A stretch of DNA of 64,000 nucleotides from Haloarcula ordinaria (GCF_029338275.1 NZ_CP119790.1:271334-335333); one strand, 5' to 3'; shown: positions 46,763-56,108, counted from the first letter of the stretch. Numbers and translations: made by a program. The notes: generated by a model from the letters alone, not told the origin.

Positions 46763-46893
46763 AGGAGACGGCTCCGTGGGACGGACTCGGCGGCGTCGGG
46801 ATGGGCCTCATAATGCACTTCGTGATGAACGCGATACCCCTGATTCGGGGGGCTTTACCGCCAGCCGACGGCAGTGAACGCAGTCAGCCGTAG
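46763..46893 (+). pseudogene. Possible remnant of a polytopic membrane protein
   Basis: Directly after the RidA-like stop, a plus-strand frame reads 'GVGMGLIMHFVMNAIPLIRG', which resembles the terminal H..N helix of CPBP or PrsW-type membrane proteases. It has no start or upstream domain. It may be the leftover end of a deleted gene, perhaps chance. Confidence 0.25.
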
Positions 46894-46933
46894 CCGACAG
46901 TCCGAAAAACAGTACCTAGGTGGATATCAAACG

Positions 46934-47683
46934 CTACAAACCCTCGACTGCCGCTTCGCTTTCACCAACATCCGAGTCGGCGTCCCGGAGTTGCAGATAG
47001 GCATCGGCGATGATGCCGTACCCGACGATCGCCAGCGGGGCCGTCACCAGAAGACTGACCACCGTGCCAGCCGCCGGGTTCACGATGGAGACCACCGAAC
47101 CGAGACTACTGAGGAGCCCAGTCAGGACTCCGATGAGCAAGAGCAGCGCCGCAAGGCGCAACCGGTTCCCGCGGGCGAGGCCCCAGCTCCGTCGGAGCGA
47201 TTCGATGACACGTGCGTCCTCGACGGCGATCACGAACAGGACGAACGCGAAACTCACCATGAGGAAGATCCCAGGGAGCACCAGCAGGACCAGTCCGATG
47301 GACGTCGAAATGCCCACGATAATGTTCGCGCCGATGGCCGAGACGACGGTTCGACCGATTCGCCTGGTAAACAGCGATCCGTCGATCGCCCCACTATCAG
47401 GCCCCTCGCGAGTGAAAGCCCGTGCGGCAGCGATGTAAATCACCATCCCAAACACGAGGGCCGAGAGGGCAAGTATCCCGGCGAAAGCACTGGAGAGGGG
47501 GAGTGCCAACCCCACCTGTGCTTGTTGCCGGACTGCCGGCGGTAACTGGTTGGCGACAACCGTGTTCACTGAGATGGTGAATATCCCAACGTAGAGGGCA
47601 GTGAGCCCCATCAGCGCGATACCAACCGGAGAGAGACTCCGGCGAATGCCGTTGCTAATCGCACGGCCAAGTTGGAGGGCCAT
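46934..47683 (-). CDS. DUF7847-like polytopic membrane protein
   Basis: A 249-residue membrane protein with about six hydrophobic segments and the glycerophosphodiester-phosphodiesterase membrane-domain-like pattern ('SIGLVLLVLPGIFLMVSFAF', 'ESLRRSWGLARGNRLRLAAL') found in haloarchaeal DUF7847 proteins. The start at 47683 (MALQLGR) is used; an upstream Met would add 16 residues. It stands alone. Confidence 0.75.
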   Translation of the reverse strand: MALQLGRAISNGIRRSLSPVGIALMGLTALYVGIFTISVNTVVANQLPPAVRQQAQVGLALPLSSAFAGILALSALVFGMVIYIAAARAFTREGPDSGAIDGSLFTRRIGRTVVSAIGANIIVGISTSIGLVLLVLPGIFLMVSFAFVLFVIAVEDARVIESLRRSWGLARGNRLRLAALLLLIGVLTGLLSSLGSVVSIVNPAAGTVVSLLVTAPLAIVGYGIIADAYLQLRDADSDVGESEAAVEGL

Positions 47684-47921
47684 ACATTTCTTGCTCAGGC
47701 TGGTGTTGAAAAACCTTCGTATGAGAACCACTCACCCCTACAGTTTGACACTTTATTGATATCTGTAGAACCAAAAGACAACTACTCAGACATGCTTTGA
47801 TGAGACGTATTAGCAGAATACTGACGCAAAATCATACAGCTGGGTCTACATTTGACAGAGTAGTGTCAAAGTTACATATCAATATAAAACAATCGGCAGA
47901 TTAATGCTATTTACTGTATAT

Positions 47922-48263
47922 ATGGTTATCGGGAACGTGGGACAACTGATACTTACTCCGGAAGAGAAGTTAGACGCAATCGGGACAAGATTGCGGCGCC
48001 AGGTGCTATTAGCGTTGTATCTCCGGGACCCAACGGATGACGACCCGGTGAATGCCAGAGCGATCACCGATTCGGATTCGCTTGACTCGGTTACGTTGTA
48101 CCATACGGAGTTACCCAAACTCAACAAGTACGGGCTCGTCGACTGGGAGCGAGAAACCGGAACACTCTCCAGAGGGCCGGATTTCGAAACGATCACGCCC
48201 CTGCTCACAGTCCTCTATGACCACCAAAGCGAGCTCCCAGCGAACTGGTTTGACTCAGAGTAG
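47922..48263 (+). CDS. DUF7344-like winged-helix protein
   Basis: A 113-residue protein. 'LTPEEKLDAIGTRLRRQVLL' and 'DSVTLYHTELPKLNKYGLVD' with 'WERETGTLSRGPDF' form the ArsR-like winged helix typical of haloarchaeal DUF7344. Start at 47922 (MVIGNV). It is followed at 95 bp by a HalOD1 gene on the same strand. Target unknown. Confidence 0.75.
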   Translation: MVIGNVGQLILTPEEKLDAIGTRLRRQVLLALYLRDPTDDDPVNARAITDSDSLDSVTLYHTELPKLNKYGLVDWERETGTLSRGPDFETITPLLTVLYDHQSELPANWFDSE

Positions 48264-48357
48264 TCGAACAACAGCGTGAGATGCGGATGTGCATTTTTCG
48301 TGGGATAACCACCATTATCTTAATATAGGCGCCCAGCGTCGTGTTTGCTATCTCCTC

Positions 48358-48600
48358 ATGTCGACAGACAGTAATACTGGCAGTAGTGGGCCGATGATAC
48401 GTGTCGTCGAAGCCGTCAGTTCGCGGTTGGATACGCCACCGAACGAACTGCCGCCCCTGAACGAGACAATTGACGCTGTCGGACTCGACCGCCTCTGTAC
48501 TTCTGGACCAAACTCGCTGGAGGTTTCCTTTCCGTACGCAGGTCTGGAAGTCACAGTCACCGGTGGAGAAGAGGTTACGCTTTCAGCCCTCTCAGACTGA
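48358..48600 (+). CDS. HalOD1 output-domain protein
   Basis: An 80-residue protein that is almost entirely a HalOD1 domain ('VVEAVSSRLDTPPNELPPLN', 'ETIDAVGLDRL', then 'VSFPYAGLEVTVTGGEEVTL'). HalOD1 is a haloarchaea-specific output module, usually a stand-alone small protein of unknown function. Start at 48358 leads directly into the domain. Confidence 0.85.
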   Translation: MSTDSNTGSSGPMIRVVEAVSSRLDTPPNELPPLNETIDAVGLDRLCTSGPNSLEVSFPYAGLEVTVTGGEEVTLSALSD

Positions 48601-48775
48601 GACCAGCCACTAGGCAGATAACAGTCGGCATGAAGATCGCAACACCTGGTTCATAACTCACGTGCCGTGAGCAAAACGGTGGGTCACACCGATACTGAAA
48701 GCCTCAGCGTAGATCTCACCGAGCCTGCTGCTTAGATGGTGTGCATATCCGAGGACCGTGATGTGGTTGAAAACG

Positions 48776-48943
48776 ATGACTGAAAAGAACAAACTCTCGC
48801 GACGGAGCGTATTAAAGAAAGGAACACTGGCAACAGGTGGACTGGTTCTCGGAGGCACAGCGGCGAGTGGAGCAGCGGCGAAGAGCAATACGCAAACTGG
48901 CGAGACCGGTGGGACGCTGAGAGTTCTCGAAACCGCCGATTAG
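48776..48943 (+). pseudogene. Orphan Tat signal peptide, gene remnant
   Basis: A 55-residue frame that is mostly a Tat signal: 'KLSRRSVLKKGTLATGGLVL' (twin Arg, hydrophobic stretch), then 'GGTAASGAAAKSNTQTG' and a stop at 48943 after 'LRVLETAD'. Tat substrates need a folded domain after the signal, so this is probably the truncated 5' end of a secreted-protein gene. The following 350 bp hold no continuation in any frame that I can support. Confidence 0.5.
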
Positions 48944-49301
48944 TGCAGGGGTTTGCTCACGCGTTCACGCTGTGTCATAGTCTCCCGTTGAGTCCACACA
49001 TTATCTATCGAGATATTAGCCAGTAGATGACCTAACACGGCTGTTTCGTCCAATTTGCGTAAATCGATTCCGCTACGATTCGAGATGCACCCGTCGTCGT
49101 CGTGTGAATGTACGGATTCACCCGTCTTGAGGACTGATGCGTTTTGACGGCCGTACTGCATACAGAATGCGAGTCGGTCAAGCAGTGGGCTGGATACTGG
49201 TTTCCAGACGCATTGCTCTGTGCGTCCGCAGTATCTTAGAGGAGTGCTAGTAGTGAACACACTCGGAAAAGCGTAAAGGGTGAACGCTGAGGGGTCACAG
49301 T

Positions 49302-49768
49302 ATGGAACTCGTCGAAGCTACCGCAGAGGACCTCGATGCACTCGTCGAACGCTGGTATTCACTCGCGAAAGCGATGGAAGCGCACGACGAATTGAACGAA
49401 CTCGTCTACGCAGATGTCGACGAAGTCCCCACGATGGCTTTCGCACTCATTTCGACGACGAGGCGGTCACCGACTACCTCGTCGTCCACGAGGAGGAGAC
49501 GATCGGGTTTGTCACGCTCCGAGAGGGCAACCACACATCCCGGAAGTACTCGCAGTACCTTCGCATTGTGAACCTTGCTGTCGATGAGGGCTACCGAAGT
49601 CAAGGTCACGGCGAAGAAATTATCGAACGGGTGAAAGACATCGCCCGTGACCAAGGTTGCGACCACCTCAAGGTCTCCTGTGAATGGCGAAACGAGGACG
49701 CACGCCGATTCTACCGTGAAACAGGCTTCCGACCGAAGCAAGTCGACTTCGCACAGCCACTGGAGTGA
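49302..49768 (+). pseudogene. GNAT N-acetyltransferase, frameshifted
   Basis: The first frame starts 'MELVEATAEDLDALVERWYS' (49302). Near 49427-49430, a run of four C, a base is missing; with a fifth C the sequence reads on as 'PHDGFRTHFDDEAVTDYL' and then the GNAT core: 'EETIGFVTLREGN', 'VNLAVDEGYRSQGHGEEIIE' (acetyl-CoA binding Q/R-x-x-G-x-G) and 'FYRETGFRPKQ'. Total 467 bp fits one lost base. Likely a small-molecule or peptide acetyltransferase. Confidence 0.82.
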
Positions 49769-49900
49769 CTCAACCCGTGCTCAGTGTGGCGAAATTGAGC
49801 CCACAGATAGTTGTTTCATCGCTAATCATCTGCCGCATACACTCTTTGTATCGGTCATACTATTACTGTCAAATATTGAGTGCTCAATCAATGGTCTACT

Positions 49901-49917
49901 GAATACAGAGCGCGTCT
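49901..49917 (+). repeat. Dispersed 17-bp repeat, copy 1
   Basis: GAATACAGAGCGCGTCT. The copy at 58694-58710 differs at one base and a looser copy lies at 52303-52319. Confidence 0.45.
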
Positions 49918-49983
49918 GAGCTGGTGAGTTCGTCACCCGCACCCCACCCAATCTTTTTTCGGTGTCGTGTTCGCGTGTTCGCT

Positions 49984-50337
49984 ATGGTACGGGGCACAGA
50001 GATTCTATTCTCAATGGCGGTCGGGTTTCTCCTCGTACACGAACTGGATGCGATTCGCCAACACGAGTGGCGGTTCTTCTTCGCACCGATGTCAATCGGC
50101 GACGAGAGTGCGTATTGGGTGTTCACGGCACTGCACGTGCCGCTGTTCGCGGTGCTCCTGGTTTACGCGAACTCCTTAGCGTTCCAGATCGGCTTTGACG
50201 GATTTGCAATCGTCCATGGCATGTTGCATCTCGCCTTCCGGAATCACCCGCTGGTTGAGTTCGATAACTGGTTTTCACGGTTTTGGATCTTCGGCGCGTC
50301 TCTACTCGGAGTTCTACATCTACTCTTCATACTGTGA
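49984..50337 (+). CDS. DUF6713-like membrane protein
   Basis: A 117-residue protein with four hydrophobic segments. The N-terminal 'FLLVHELDAIRQHEWRFFFA' (HELDAI..HEWR) is the DUF6713 landmark and contains two His and acidic residues that could bind metal. Start is the ATG at 49984. A short dispersed repeat lies about 70 bp upstream. Confidence 0.75.
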   Translation: MVRGTEILFSMAVGFLLVHELDAIRQHEWRFFFAPMSIGDESAYWVFTALHVPLFAVLLVYANSLAFQIGFDGFAIVHGMLHLAFRNHPLVEFDNWFSRFWIFGASLLGVLHLLFIL

Positions 50338-50357
50338 CTCCCCTCGGGGAGACAATC

Positions 50358-50786
50358 TCACTGCGTAGCTGGGTCGTTTCGTTCACGAAGGATTGTGTTC
50401 CTGAGCCGGGGCAGATAATGGGTGAGATCAGATGTCGTGAGGATGCCGACGAGTTCACCATCCTCGGTGACCGGGAGCCGCCGGATCGAGTGCTCTTTCA
50501 TCAGTGTGGCAGCGACGTGGATGTCTTCCGTGCTGGCGATCGTGACGAGTGGCGTACTCAGAAACTCACCCGCACGTACGGAGTCGATATCAGCCCCGGT
50601 TGCCACCTGCTGCATGATATCGGTTTCAGTTACGATTCCACTATACTCGCCCGTCTCGGGGTCCACCACGACTGCCGATCCGATGCCGTGATCCGCGAAC
50701 AGTTTTACCACATCACGGGCCGTCGTCTCTGGCGGAATCGTTCGAGCTGACTGTGTCATCACATCACCGACGAACTGTTCAATCAT
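50358..50786 (-). CDS. Two-CBS-domain protein
   Basis: A 142-residue stand-alone CBS pair. Repeat 1: 'MTQSARTIPPETTARDVVKL', 'GIGSAVVVDPETGEYSGIVT', 'ETDIMQQV'; repeat 2: 'STPLVTIASTEDIHVAATLM', 'IRRLPVTEDGELVGILTTSD'. Such pairs bind adenine nucleotides and regulate a partner, which is not encoded beside it. It converges on the DUF6713 gene. Confidence 0.92.
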   Translation of the reverse strand: MIEQFVGDVMTQSARTIPPETTARDVVKLFADHGIGSAVVVDPETGEYSGIVTETDIMQQVATGADIDSVRAGEFLSTPLVTIASTEDIHVAATLMKEHSIRRLPVTEDGELVGILTTSDLTHYLPRLRNTILRERNDPATQ

Positions 50787-50988
50787 ACAACTAATTCCCG
50801 CTTGAGACGGTTAACCTTACCGAGTAAGCAGATGTGCTGGGTGGTTGGCTCGTCTGAGAGATGTTGCAATAATCGGGGCGATGACGATAGATACACCCTC
50901 TGGATGAGTCACGCCGAGATTGACAGACAAATGCGTACTACAGAGGACGTCAGTAACTCGGACACCGGAACAGGCTGTGTGGCTGGTC

Positions 50989-51462
50989 TCATTCCTCGCG
51001 GTTGCCGTCCGTTTCCTCAGCCCACCCAGCGTTTGACAGTTCGCCGTTGCGGTCGATTCGGTCCTCCAGCATCTCGTGTACCACTCGGCCGAGGTCATCT
51101 AACTCACCATCGATCATCGAAATCGTGCTCGAATCGAGCGACTCAGTCACGTTTCGCCCCCGCTGGGCGTCCGAAATAGTTGGAGCGTCGAAACGAAGGC
51201 GGTCTTCAGTTGGGTCCCAGTAGAAGTCGAACGCCTGGAACAGGCCGAGATCGCTGACGATCCGAACCTGCTCTTCATTGAGATTCGTGTACTCGGTCCA
51301 TTCGTTGAATCCCTCCTTCCACGCGCCCTCTTGGAGCAAGTCTTCGAGGTCCTCGCGGTAGAAGTCTTCTGATCCGAGCGTCTCTTCTTGCCACTCGAAC
51401 TCGCGCGGCATTCCTCGGTTCGAGAGGTCTGGTGGTTCCGGGACCTCGATGTCGAACACCAT
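50989..51462 (-). CDS. Haloarchaeal hypothetical protein
   Basis: A 157-residue acidic, mostly helical protein without signal or membrane segments ('DFYREDLEDLLQEGAWKEGF', 'ISMIDGELDDLGRVVHEMLE'). Composition is typical for haloarchaea, so it is probably a real gene. Family not recognised. It lies downstream, on the same strand, of the DUF5789 gene. Confidence 0.6.
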   Translation of the reverse strand: MVFDIEVPEPPDLSNRGMPREFEWQEETLGSEDFYREDLEDLLQEGAWKEGFNEWTEYTNLNEEQVRIVSDLGLFQAFDFYWDPTEDRLRFDAPTISDAQRGRNVTESLDSSTISMIDGELDDLGRVVHEMLEDRIDRNGELSNAGWAEETDGNREE

Positions 51463-51611
51463 ACTAGTAGTTACACTGATGACATGATAAACCCCATGCA
51501 GTTCGATACGAGGCAGACGGGTCTCGCAAAACCGGTATGGATGGAGGGAGCAGACCGACTACGCGTAGCACGTGACAGACAGGCGGGGCAACAATCGCCC
51601 GGATCGTCGGT

Positions 51612-52208
51612 CTATATCCCGAGCCACTCGTCGTTCCGAACTTGATATCCGTTCGCCCGACAGAACTTCGCCGCCTGTCGGCGCACCGCTCGGGACGACG
51701 GGGCTTTCTTTCTCACGGATTTGCTCGGTGACCCAATCGCGAATGGCTTGGATCCCTTCATCGTCGTCATCGGCGTCGATCGATTTGAGTTCCTTGAACG
51801 TCATTTCGTACGCTTTGCGCTGTGTCCAACTGAACTCCGTATTCGAGAGCGTCTTGCTGGCTTCCACGATGTGTTTCATTGCCGCGGCAACTGTCGGTCG
51901 CTGTACCTGCACTCGGACGGCGTCCGAAGAGTCGAACGTCTCCTCGTCAGTCTCCGGGATCAGTTCCTTGAGAGTGTAGCTCCCTCGATAGATTCGACCT
52001 CGCGATTGCCGATCGCCGCGACGATCGCACTTCCCGTCGTCGGGAATTGTAACTCATCGAGTTCTGCATCCAAATCGACGAGTGCTGCATCGTCCACCGG
52101 TGGCTGTTTTTCGTCACCGCGCTCCAGCTCTGTGTCGATATCACGTTCTCGTTGGCGTCTGTCAGCGTCTCGTGCTTGCTTGTCTCGACCCGATTTGTTG
52201 TCTGCCAT
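51612..52208 (-). pseudogene. DUF5789-family protein with two compensating frameshifts
   Basis: The ATG at 52208 opens 'MADNKSGRDKQARDADRRQR', a helical basic/acidic N-terminus, then 'LDELQFPTTGSAIVAAIGNR'. At 51982-51984 (CCC) one base is missing: the frame continues as 'SYTLKELIPETDEETFDSSD'. At 51700-51703 (GGGG) one base is extra: the end reads 'SSRAVRRQAAKFCRANGYQV' and stops at 51612. Total length is exactly 199 codons. DUF5789 proteins are small haloarchaeal proteins of unknown function. Confidence 0.78.
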
Positions 52209-52302
52209 CCTATAACAATGACGCTCCAGACAGATAGTCCTGTTGTCAGGACCAGGAATTCGGGCGACACCTGCCAATGAAAATCGAGCAGCGGCGCTTG
52301 TT

Positions 52303-52319
52303 GCATACAGGGCGCGAAT
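52303..52319 (+). repeat. Dispersed 17-bp repeat, looser copy
   Basis: GCATACAGGGCGCGAAT shares the ATACAG.GCGCG core with the copies at 49901 and 58694. Confidence 0.35.
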
Positions 52320-52658
52320 CGGTCGTGGGCCAGCAGGCGTCTGGTGGTCGGTGAGAGTGATCGAGACGAAGCAGTCATTACTCACGATGGCTCTGTTGGA
52401 ATCCACGGAGAGGTACAAGTTCGCACGGTACTCTAATTGGATAGAGCTCCTCCCGAAGTCGCGGGTACCCCGGATTCGGAGTGCCCTCGATATTGAGGAA
52501 ATCCAGGGCTGGATGCGCGGCGGGGATATCGTAGCGGTGTGTGGCGTCCGCTTCCGGCGGCTGGTCGGTTCCGTGTTTCTCTGCCATCCGGCCCGTCGGC
52601 GGCGTTGCCGCCGTCCCGCGACGTGGAATCCCGACCCGCAGTTTGCTCACTGGGTGCG

Positions 52659-52667
52659 GTTTATTTG
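52659..52667 (+). promoter_or_regulatory. TATA-like element of the SDR gene
   Basis: TTTATTTG lies about 24-31 bp upstream of the ATG at 52690, the expected distance for a haloarchaeal promoter with a very short leader. Confidence 0.5.
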
Positions 52668-52689
52668 ACCGAAGGTAGTAACCAGTTCC

Positions 52690-53481
52690 ATGGTAATCGA
52701 CCACACGGGCGAGACGGTGATCGTGACTGGCGCCGGCCGCGGAATCGGGCGCGAGATAGCCTACCACTTCGCCGACGCCGGGGCGGACGTCGTCGCCGCC
52801 GCGCGGACCGAGTCGGAGATCGAGGAGACCGTCGCCGGGATCGAGGAACGCGGGTCGACAGGTCTGGCAGTCCCAACGGACCTGCGGGAGCCGGCGGAGA
52901 TAGTGGCACTGGTGGACGCTGCGACCGACCACTTCGGCACACTCGACGTGCTGGTCAACAACGCCGCCGTCCACGTCGCGGGCGACCCACTCTCGCGGTC
53001 GGTCGAGGACATCGATGCCATGCTCGGCGTCAACCTGCGCGGCGTCTTTCTGCTCTCCCAGGCCTTCGCGAACGCGGTGATAGACGGCGACGGCTCCGGC
53101 GGGAGCATCGTCAACATCTCGAGCATCGTGGGCCACCTCAGCGTCCCCGCGATGCCGGTGTACTGCGGGACGAAGGCCGGCGTGTACGGACTCACCCGGG
53201 GGTTGGCCGGCGAACTGGCACATCACGGAATCAACGTCAACGCAGTGAGCCCGGGGTTAACACGTGTCGAGCGTATCGAGCGACTCCTCGAAGAGAAGGG
53301 CGAACTGTACGAGATAGACGCCATCCCGCTCGGCCGCCTAGGGGAACCCGAGGACATCGCGAACGCCGTTCTCTACCTGACCTCGGACCTGGCCTCGTAC
53401 GTCACCGGTGTGGACCTGCCCGTCGACGGCGGCGCCGTGCGGACGTCGGTGCTGTACCGGGACCAGTACCTGAGCGAGTGA
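52690..53481 (+). CDS. Short-chain dehydrogenase/reductase (SDR)
   Basis: A 263-residue classical SDR: 'VIVTGAGRGIGREIAYHFAD' (TGxxxGIG cofactor motif), 'DVLVNNAAVH', catalytic Ser in 'NISSIVGHLSVPAMPVYCG' with Tyr-xxx-Lys 'YCGTKAG', and 'GVDLPVDGGAV'. It reduces or oxidises a hydroxyl/keto group with NAD(P)(H). It starts the second catabolic group and converges on the cupin/ADH operon. Confidence 0.93.
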   Translation: MVIDHTGETVIVTGAGRGIGREIAYHFADAGADVVAAARTESEIEETVAGIEERGSTGLAVPTDLREPAEIVALVDAATDHFGTLDVLVNNAAVHVAGDPLSRSVEDIDAMLGVNLRGVFLLSQAFANAVIDGDGSGGSIVNISSIVGHLSVPAMPVYCGTKAGVYGLTRGLAGELAHHGINVNAVSPGLTRVERIERLLEEKGELYEIDAIPLGRLGEPEDIANAVLYLTSDLASYVTGVDLPVDGGAVRTSVLYRDQYLSE

Positions 53482-53524
53482 CGGTCTACACGAGAAGCGG
53501 GTGAACGGAAGACCCGATTTAGCC

Positions 53525-53935
53525 TTACGCTTCGTCCCACTGGTGGGTGGGCGACCCGCCGACGAAGGAGACGAAGTTCATCCCGCCATCGGGGAACTTC
53601 CAGGGACCGTGGGGAATCTGCTGGCCGTAGATGTAGTCACCTGCAGTCAACTCCCGGCCGTCGACGAGGATCCGGCCCTCGAGAATGAGGCAGGCGTGGG
53701 CGCTCTCGTGGGTGTGCTCCGGTTCGAAGTAGCCTTCGGGGTACTTCACCAGCATGTCCGTGCGTCCCTCGGCCTCGTTCTCGTTGATTATCTTGACCTG
53801 CAACCCCTCCGGGAGACCGAGCAGCTCGGCGTCGTCCCAGTCGACCTCGTCGGCCTCGACCGAGAGGTCCAGTCCGACGTCGACGACCGCGGGTTCCTGC
53901 GGGGAGACGGGGTCGAATTCGCGGGGCATGGTCAT
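53525..53935 (-). CDS. Cupin-domain protein
   Basis: A 136-residue single-cupin protein. 'GYFEPEHTHESAHACLILEG' (metal-binding HxH...), 'GDYIYGQQIPHGPW' and 'FVSFVGGSPTHQW' match cupin motifs 1 and 2. Its ATG overlaps the stop of the upstream ADH gene (ATGA), so both are translated from one transcript. Likely an isomerase, lyase or oxygenase acting on a small sugar or acid in the same pathway; the specific reaction is not clear. Confidence 0.88.
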   Translation of the reverse strand: MTMPREFDPVSPQEPAVVDVGLDLSVEADEVDWDDAELLGLPEGLQVKIINENEAEGRTDMLVKYPEGYFEPEHTHESAHACLILEGRILVDGRELTAGDYIYGQQIPHGPWKFPDGGMNFVSFVGGSPTHQWDEA

Positions 53936-55017
53936 TCGTTGTACAGGACGACCCGCAGTGCGTTCTCGTCGGGGTCGGTCCGCGCGTGGTAGGCGGCGTC
54001 GAACTCCTCGAGGTCGAACTCGTGGGTGATGAGCGGGGTCAGGTCGACCTGGTCCGAACGGACGAGGCGCTCGCTGGGCTCGGACTTGTTCGCGTGGGCG
54101 CGGTTGCCGACGAACTCCTTTTCGTCCAGCGCGATCTGGGCGACAGGGATCTCGTTGAGCGCCTCCGTCGGGACGCCGTCGACGCTGATTCGGCCACCCT
54201 TCCGCGTCATCTCGACGGCCTGTCGGACCGTCTGGGCGATGCCGACGGCCTCGAGGGTGACGTCGACGCCGTGGCCGCCAGTCAGTTCGCGGACCTGTTC
54301 GACCACGTCGTCGTCGTGGTACGAGATGGTGTCCGTGGCGCCCAGCTCGGCGGCCATCTCGTTTTTCGACGGGTTCCCGATGGCGATGACGTCGCTCGCG
54401 CCCATCGACACGGCGTGCTGGACGAGACAGAGACCGATCGTCCCGGTCCCGATGACGGCGACGGTGTCGCCGGCGTCTATCTCTCCGCGGTGGGAGCACT
54501 GCAGGGCGATCGCGTTGGTGTCGAGCAGTGCTGCCTCGCCCCACGGGATGGTGTCGTCGAGGTGGTGGAGCATGTCTTCGGGGACGGTGACGTACTCCGC
54601 GTAGGCACCGTCCATCGTATGACCGATCTGGCGGTGGCCGGAGTCGAAGTCGCCGTAGTTGTCACAGAGGTTGTACCGGCCCTCACGACACATCCGGCAG
54701 TAGCCACAGCCAGAGGGCGTCTCGCCGAAGACACGGTCACCGGGCTCGAACCGGTTGACGGAGTCGTGGACGTCGACGACCTCACCGGCGTACTCGTGAC
54801 CGGGGATGAACGGATAGGAAGGCGGCCACTCGTCGTACTTGCCGTTCATCAGTTTCGGGTCGGTGCCACAGATGGCGACGGCGCGCATGCGGAGGAGGAC
54901 GTTCTCCACCTCGTCGACCGCTGGCGTCTCGGTTTTCTCTACTGCCCACTCGCCCGGGGCGTGTAGCACGACGGCTTCCATCTCGTCCGGAATCCCTCGT
55001 TGGCTCTCTTGTGCCAT
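53932..55017 (-). CDS. Zinc-dependent alcohol dehydrogenase (MDR family)
   Basis: A 361-residue zinc MDR. Catalytic zinc residues are in 'AICGTDPKLMNG' (Cys) and 'IPGHEYAGEVV' (His-Glu), and the structural zinc loop is 'GCGYCRMCREGRYNLC' with four Cys. The Rossmann motif is 'AVIGTGTIGLCLVQHAVSMG'. It resembles threonine/sorbitol dehydrogenase-type enzymes. I start at 55017 (MAQESQRG). It forms an operon with the cupin gene and is divergent from the IclR gene. Confidence 0.94.
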   Translation of the reverse strand: MAQESQRGIPDEMEAVVLHAPGEWAVEKTETPAVDEVENVLLRMRAVAICGTDPKLMNGKYDEWPPSYPFIPGHEYAGEVVDVHDSVNRFEPGDRVFGETPSGCGYCRMCREGRYNLCDNYGDFDSGHRQIGHTMDGAYAEYVTVPEDMLHHLDDTIPWGEAALLDTNAIALQCSHRGEIDAGDTVAVIGTGTIGLCLVQHAVSMGASDVIAIGNPSKNEMAAELGATDTISYHDDDVVEQVRELTGGHGVDVTLEAVGIAQTVRQAVEMTRKGGRISVDGVPTEALNEIPVAQIALDEKEFVGNRAHANKSEPSERLVRSDQVDLTPLITHEFDLEEFDAAYHARTDPDENALRVVLYNE

Positions 55018-55093
55018 ACAGGTATCATGAGGGGGAGAGATATTAACAACCATTAAAGATGCAAACTGCGCGCGCTCGTCCCGCGATGCGGAA

Positions 55094-55101
55094 CTTTAAG
55101 C
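55094..55101 (+). promoter_or_regulatory. TATA-like element of the IclR gene
   Basis: CTTTAAGC lies 29-36 bp upstream of the ATG at 55130, in the 112-bp region shared with the divergent alcohol dehydrogenase operon. Confidence 0.5.
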
Positions 55102-55129
55102 ACGACGCGGTACCATATCACACAGACGG

Positions 55130-55876
55130 ATGAGCGAGAACAGTGCAGCGAGGATAAAGTCGGTCCAGACCGCCCTCGCCGTTATCGAGACGCTGTACGA
55201 GCGCGATGGGGCGCGCGTCGACGAAGTCGCCGACGCCGTCGACGTCTCGAAGAGCTCCGCCCACCGCCACCTCACGACCCTCGAACGGGAGAACTACGTC
55301 GTCAGGGAGGGCGACGAGTACGTCCTCAGCCTCCAATTCCTCGAACTCGGCGACTACGTCGGGGGCCGCAAGGGGATATTTCGGCTCGCGGAACCCAAGG
55401 TCCGAGAGATCGCCGATGAGACCGGCGAACGCGCCCAGTTCGTGGTCGAGGAACACGGGTACGTCCGCTACGTCCACCGCGCCACGGGCGACCGGGCGGT
55501 CAAGACAACCTCCGGCGTCGGCAAGCGGGTGCGGATGCACGCCGTCGCCGCCGGCAAAGCCATCCTCGCCGAACTCCCCGAAGAGCGGGTCCGCAACATC
55601 ATCGCCGAGCGTGGCCTGCCCGCATTCACCGAGCACACCATCACCGACGAAGCGCGACTGTTCGAGGAACTCGGCGATATCCGCGAACGCGGGGTCGCCT
55701 TCGCCGACGAGGAGTTGGTCGAGGGGCTCCGCGCCGTCGGCGTCCTCATCCGCGGGTCCGACGACCGGGTCCTAGGGGCGCTGACCGTCGCGGGCCCGAC
55801 CCACCGCTTGAAAGACGACGTCTGGCGCGAGGACATCCCCAATCTCCTGCTCGGTACCGCGAACGAGCCGAGCTGA
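55130..55876 (+). CDS. IclR-family transcriptional regulator
   Basis: A 248-residue regulator: winged helix ('DEVADAVDVSKSSAHRHLTT', 'LERENYVVREGDEYVLSLQF') and IclR effector domain ('GERAQFVVEEHGYVRYVHRA', 'GVGKRVRMHAVAAGKAILAE', 'LRAVGVLIRGSDDRVLGALT'). It is divergent from the ADH/cupin operon and close to the SDR gene, and so probably controls this group. It is a paralogue of the IclR gene at 33311. Confidence 0.94.
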   Translation: MSENSAARIKSVQTALAVIETLYERDGARVDEVADAVDVSKSSAHRHLTTLERENYVVREGDEYVLSLQFLELGDYVGGRKGIFRLAEPKVREIADETGERAQFVVEEHGYVRYVHRATGDRAVKTTSGVGKRVRMHAVAAGKAILAELPEERVRNIIAERGLPAFTEHTITDEARLFEELGDIRERGVAFADEELVEGLRAVGVLIRGSDDRVLGALTVAGPTHRLKDDVWREDIPNLLLGTANEPS

Positions 55877-56108
55877 AAATTGAGTACGAGTGAGCGCGAT
55901 AGGAAGTGGCTCGGAGACGGAATCAGATCCCCGAAGTAGGGATTGCCGTTGACTTGTTGGCAAAGAGTCGACGACTGAACCCCGCTCATGCTGAACCCAT
56001 TCAGAGAGAGCTCGTCCACTCCTGCTCGCCGGTCGACCGGCTCGGCAGTTCGGCTCGACGACCAGCGAAGAGTCTGTCCCGCGTGCTAATGGAAACGCCA
56101 ATCGAAGG

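Larger units (their letters stand above)
52209..52689. other. Intergenic region with a short repeat
   Basis: About 480 bp upstream of both the DUF5789 gene and the SDR gene. It includes a copy of the dispersed 17-bp repeat near 52303. Long open frames here are not supported as genes. Confidence 0.4.

Noticed and set aside
52539..53504. 321-residue plus-strand open frame
   Set aside because: It overlaps the SDR gene in another frame and is mostly Arg, Gly and Asp, a typical GC-rich shadow.
53986..54966. 326-residue plus-strand open frame
   Set aside because: It is antisense to the zinc alcohol dehydrogenase, whose cofactor and zinc motifs are clear.
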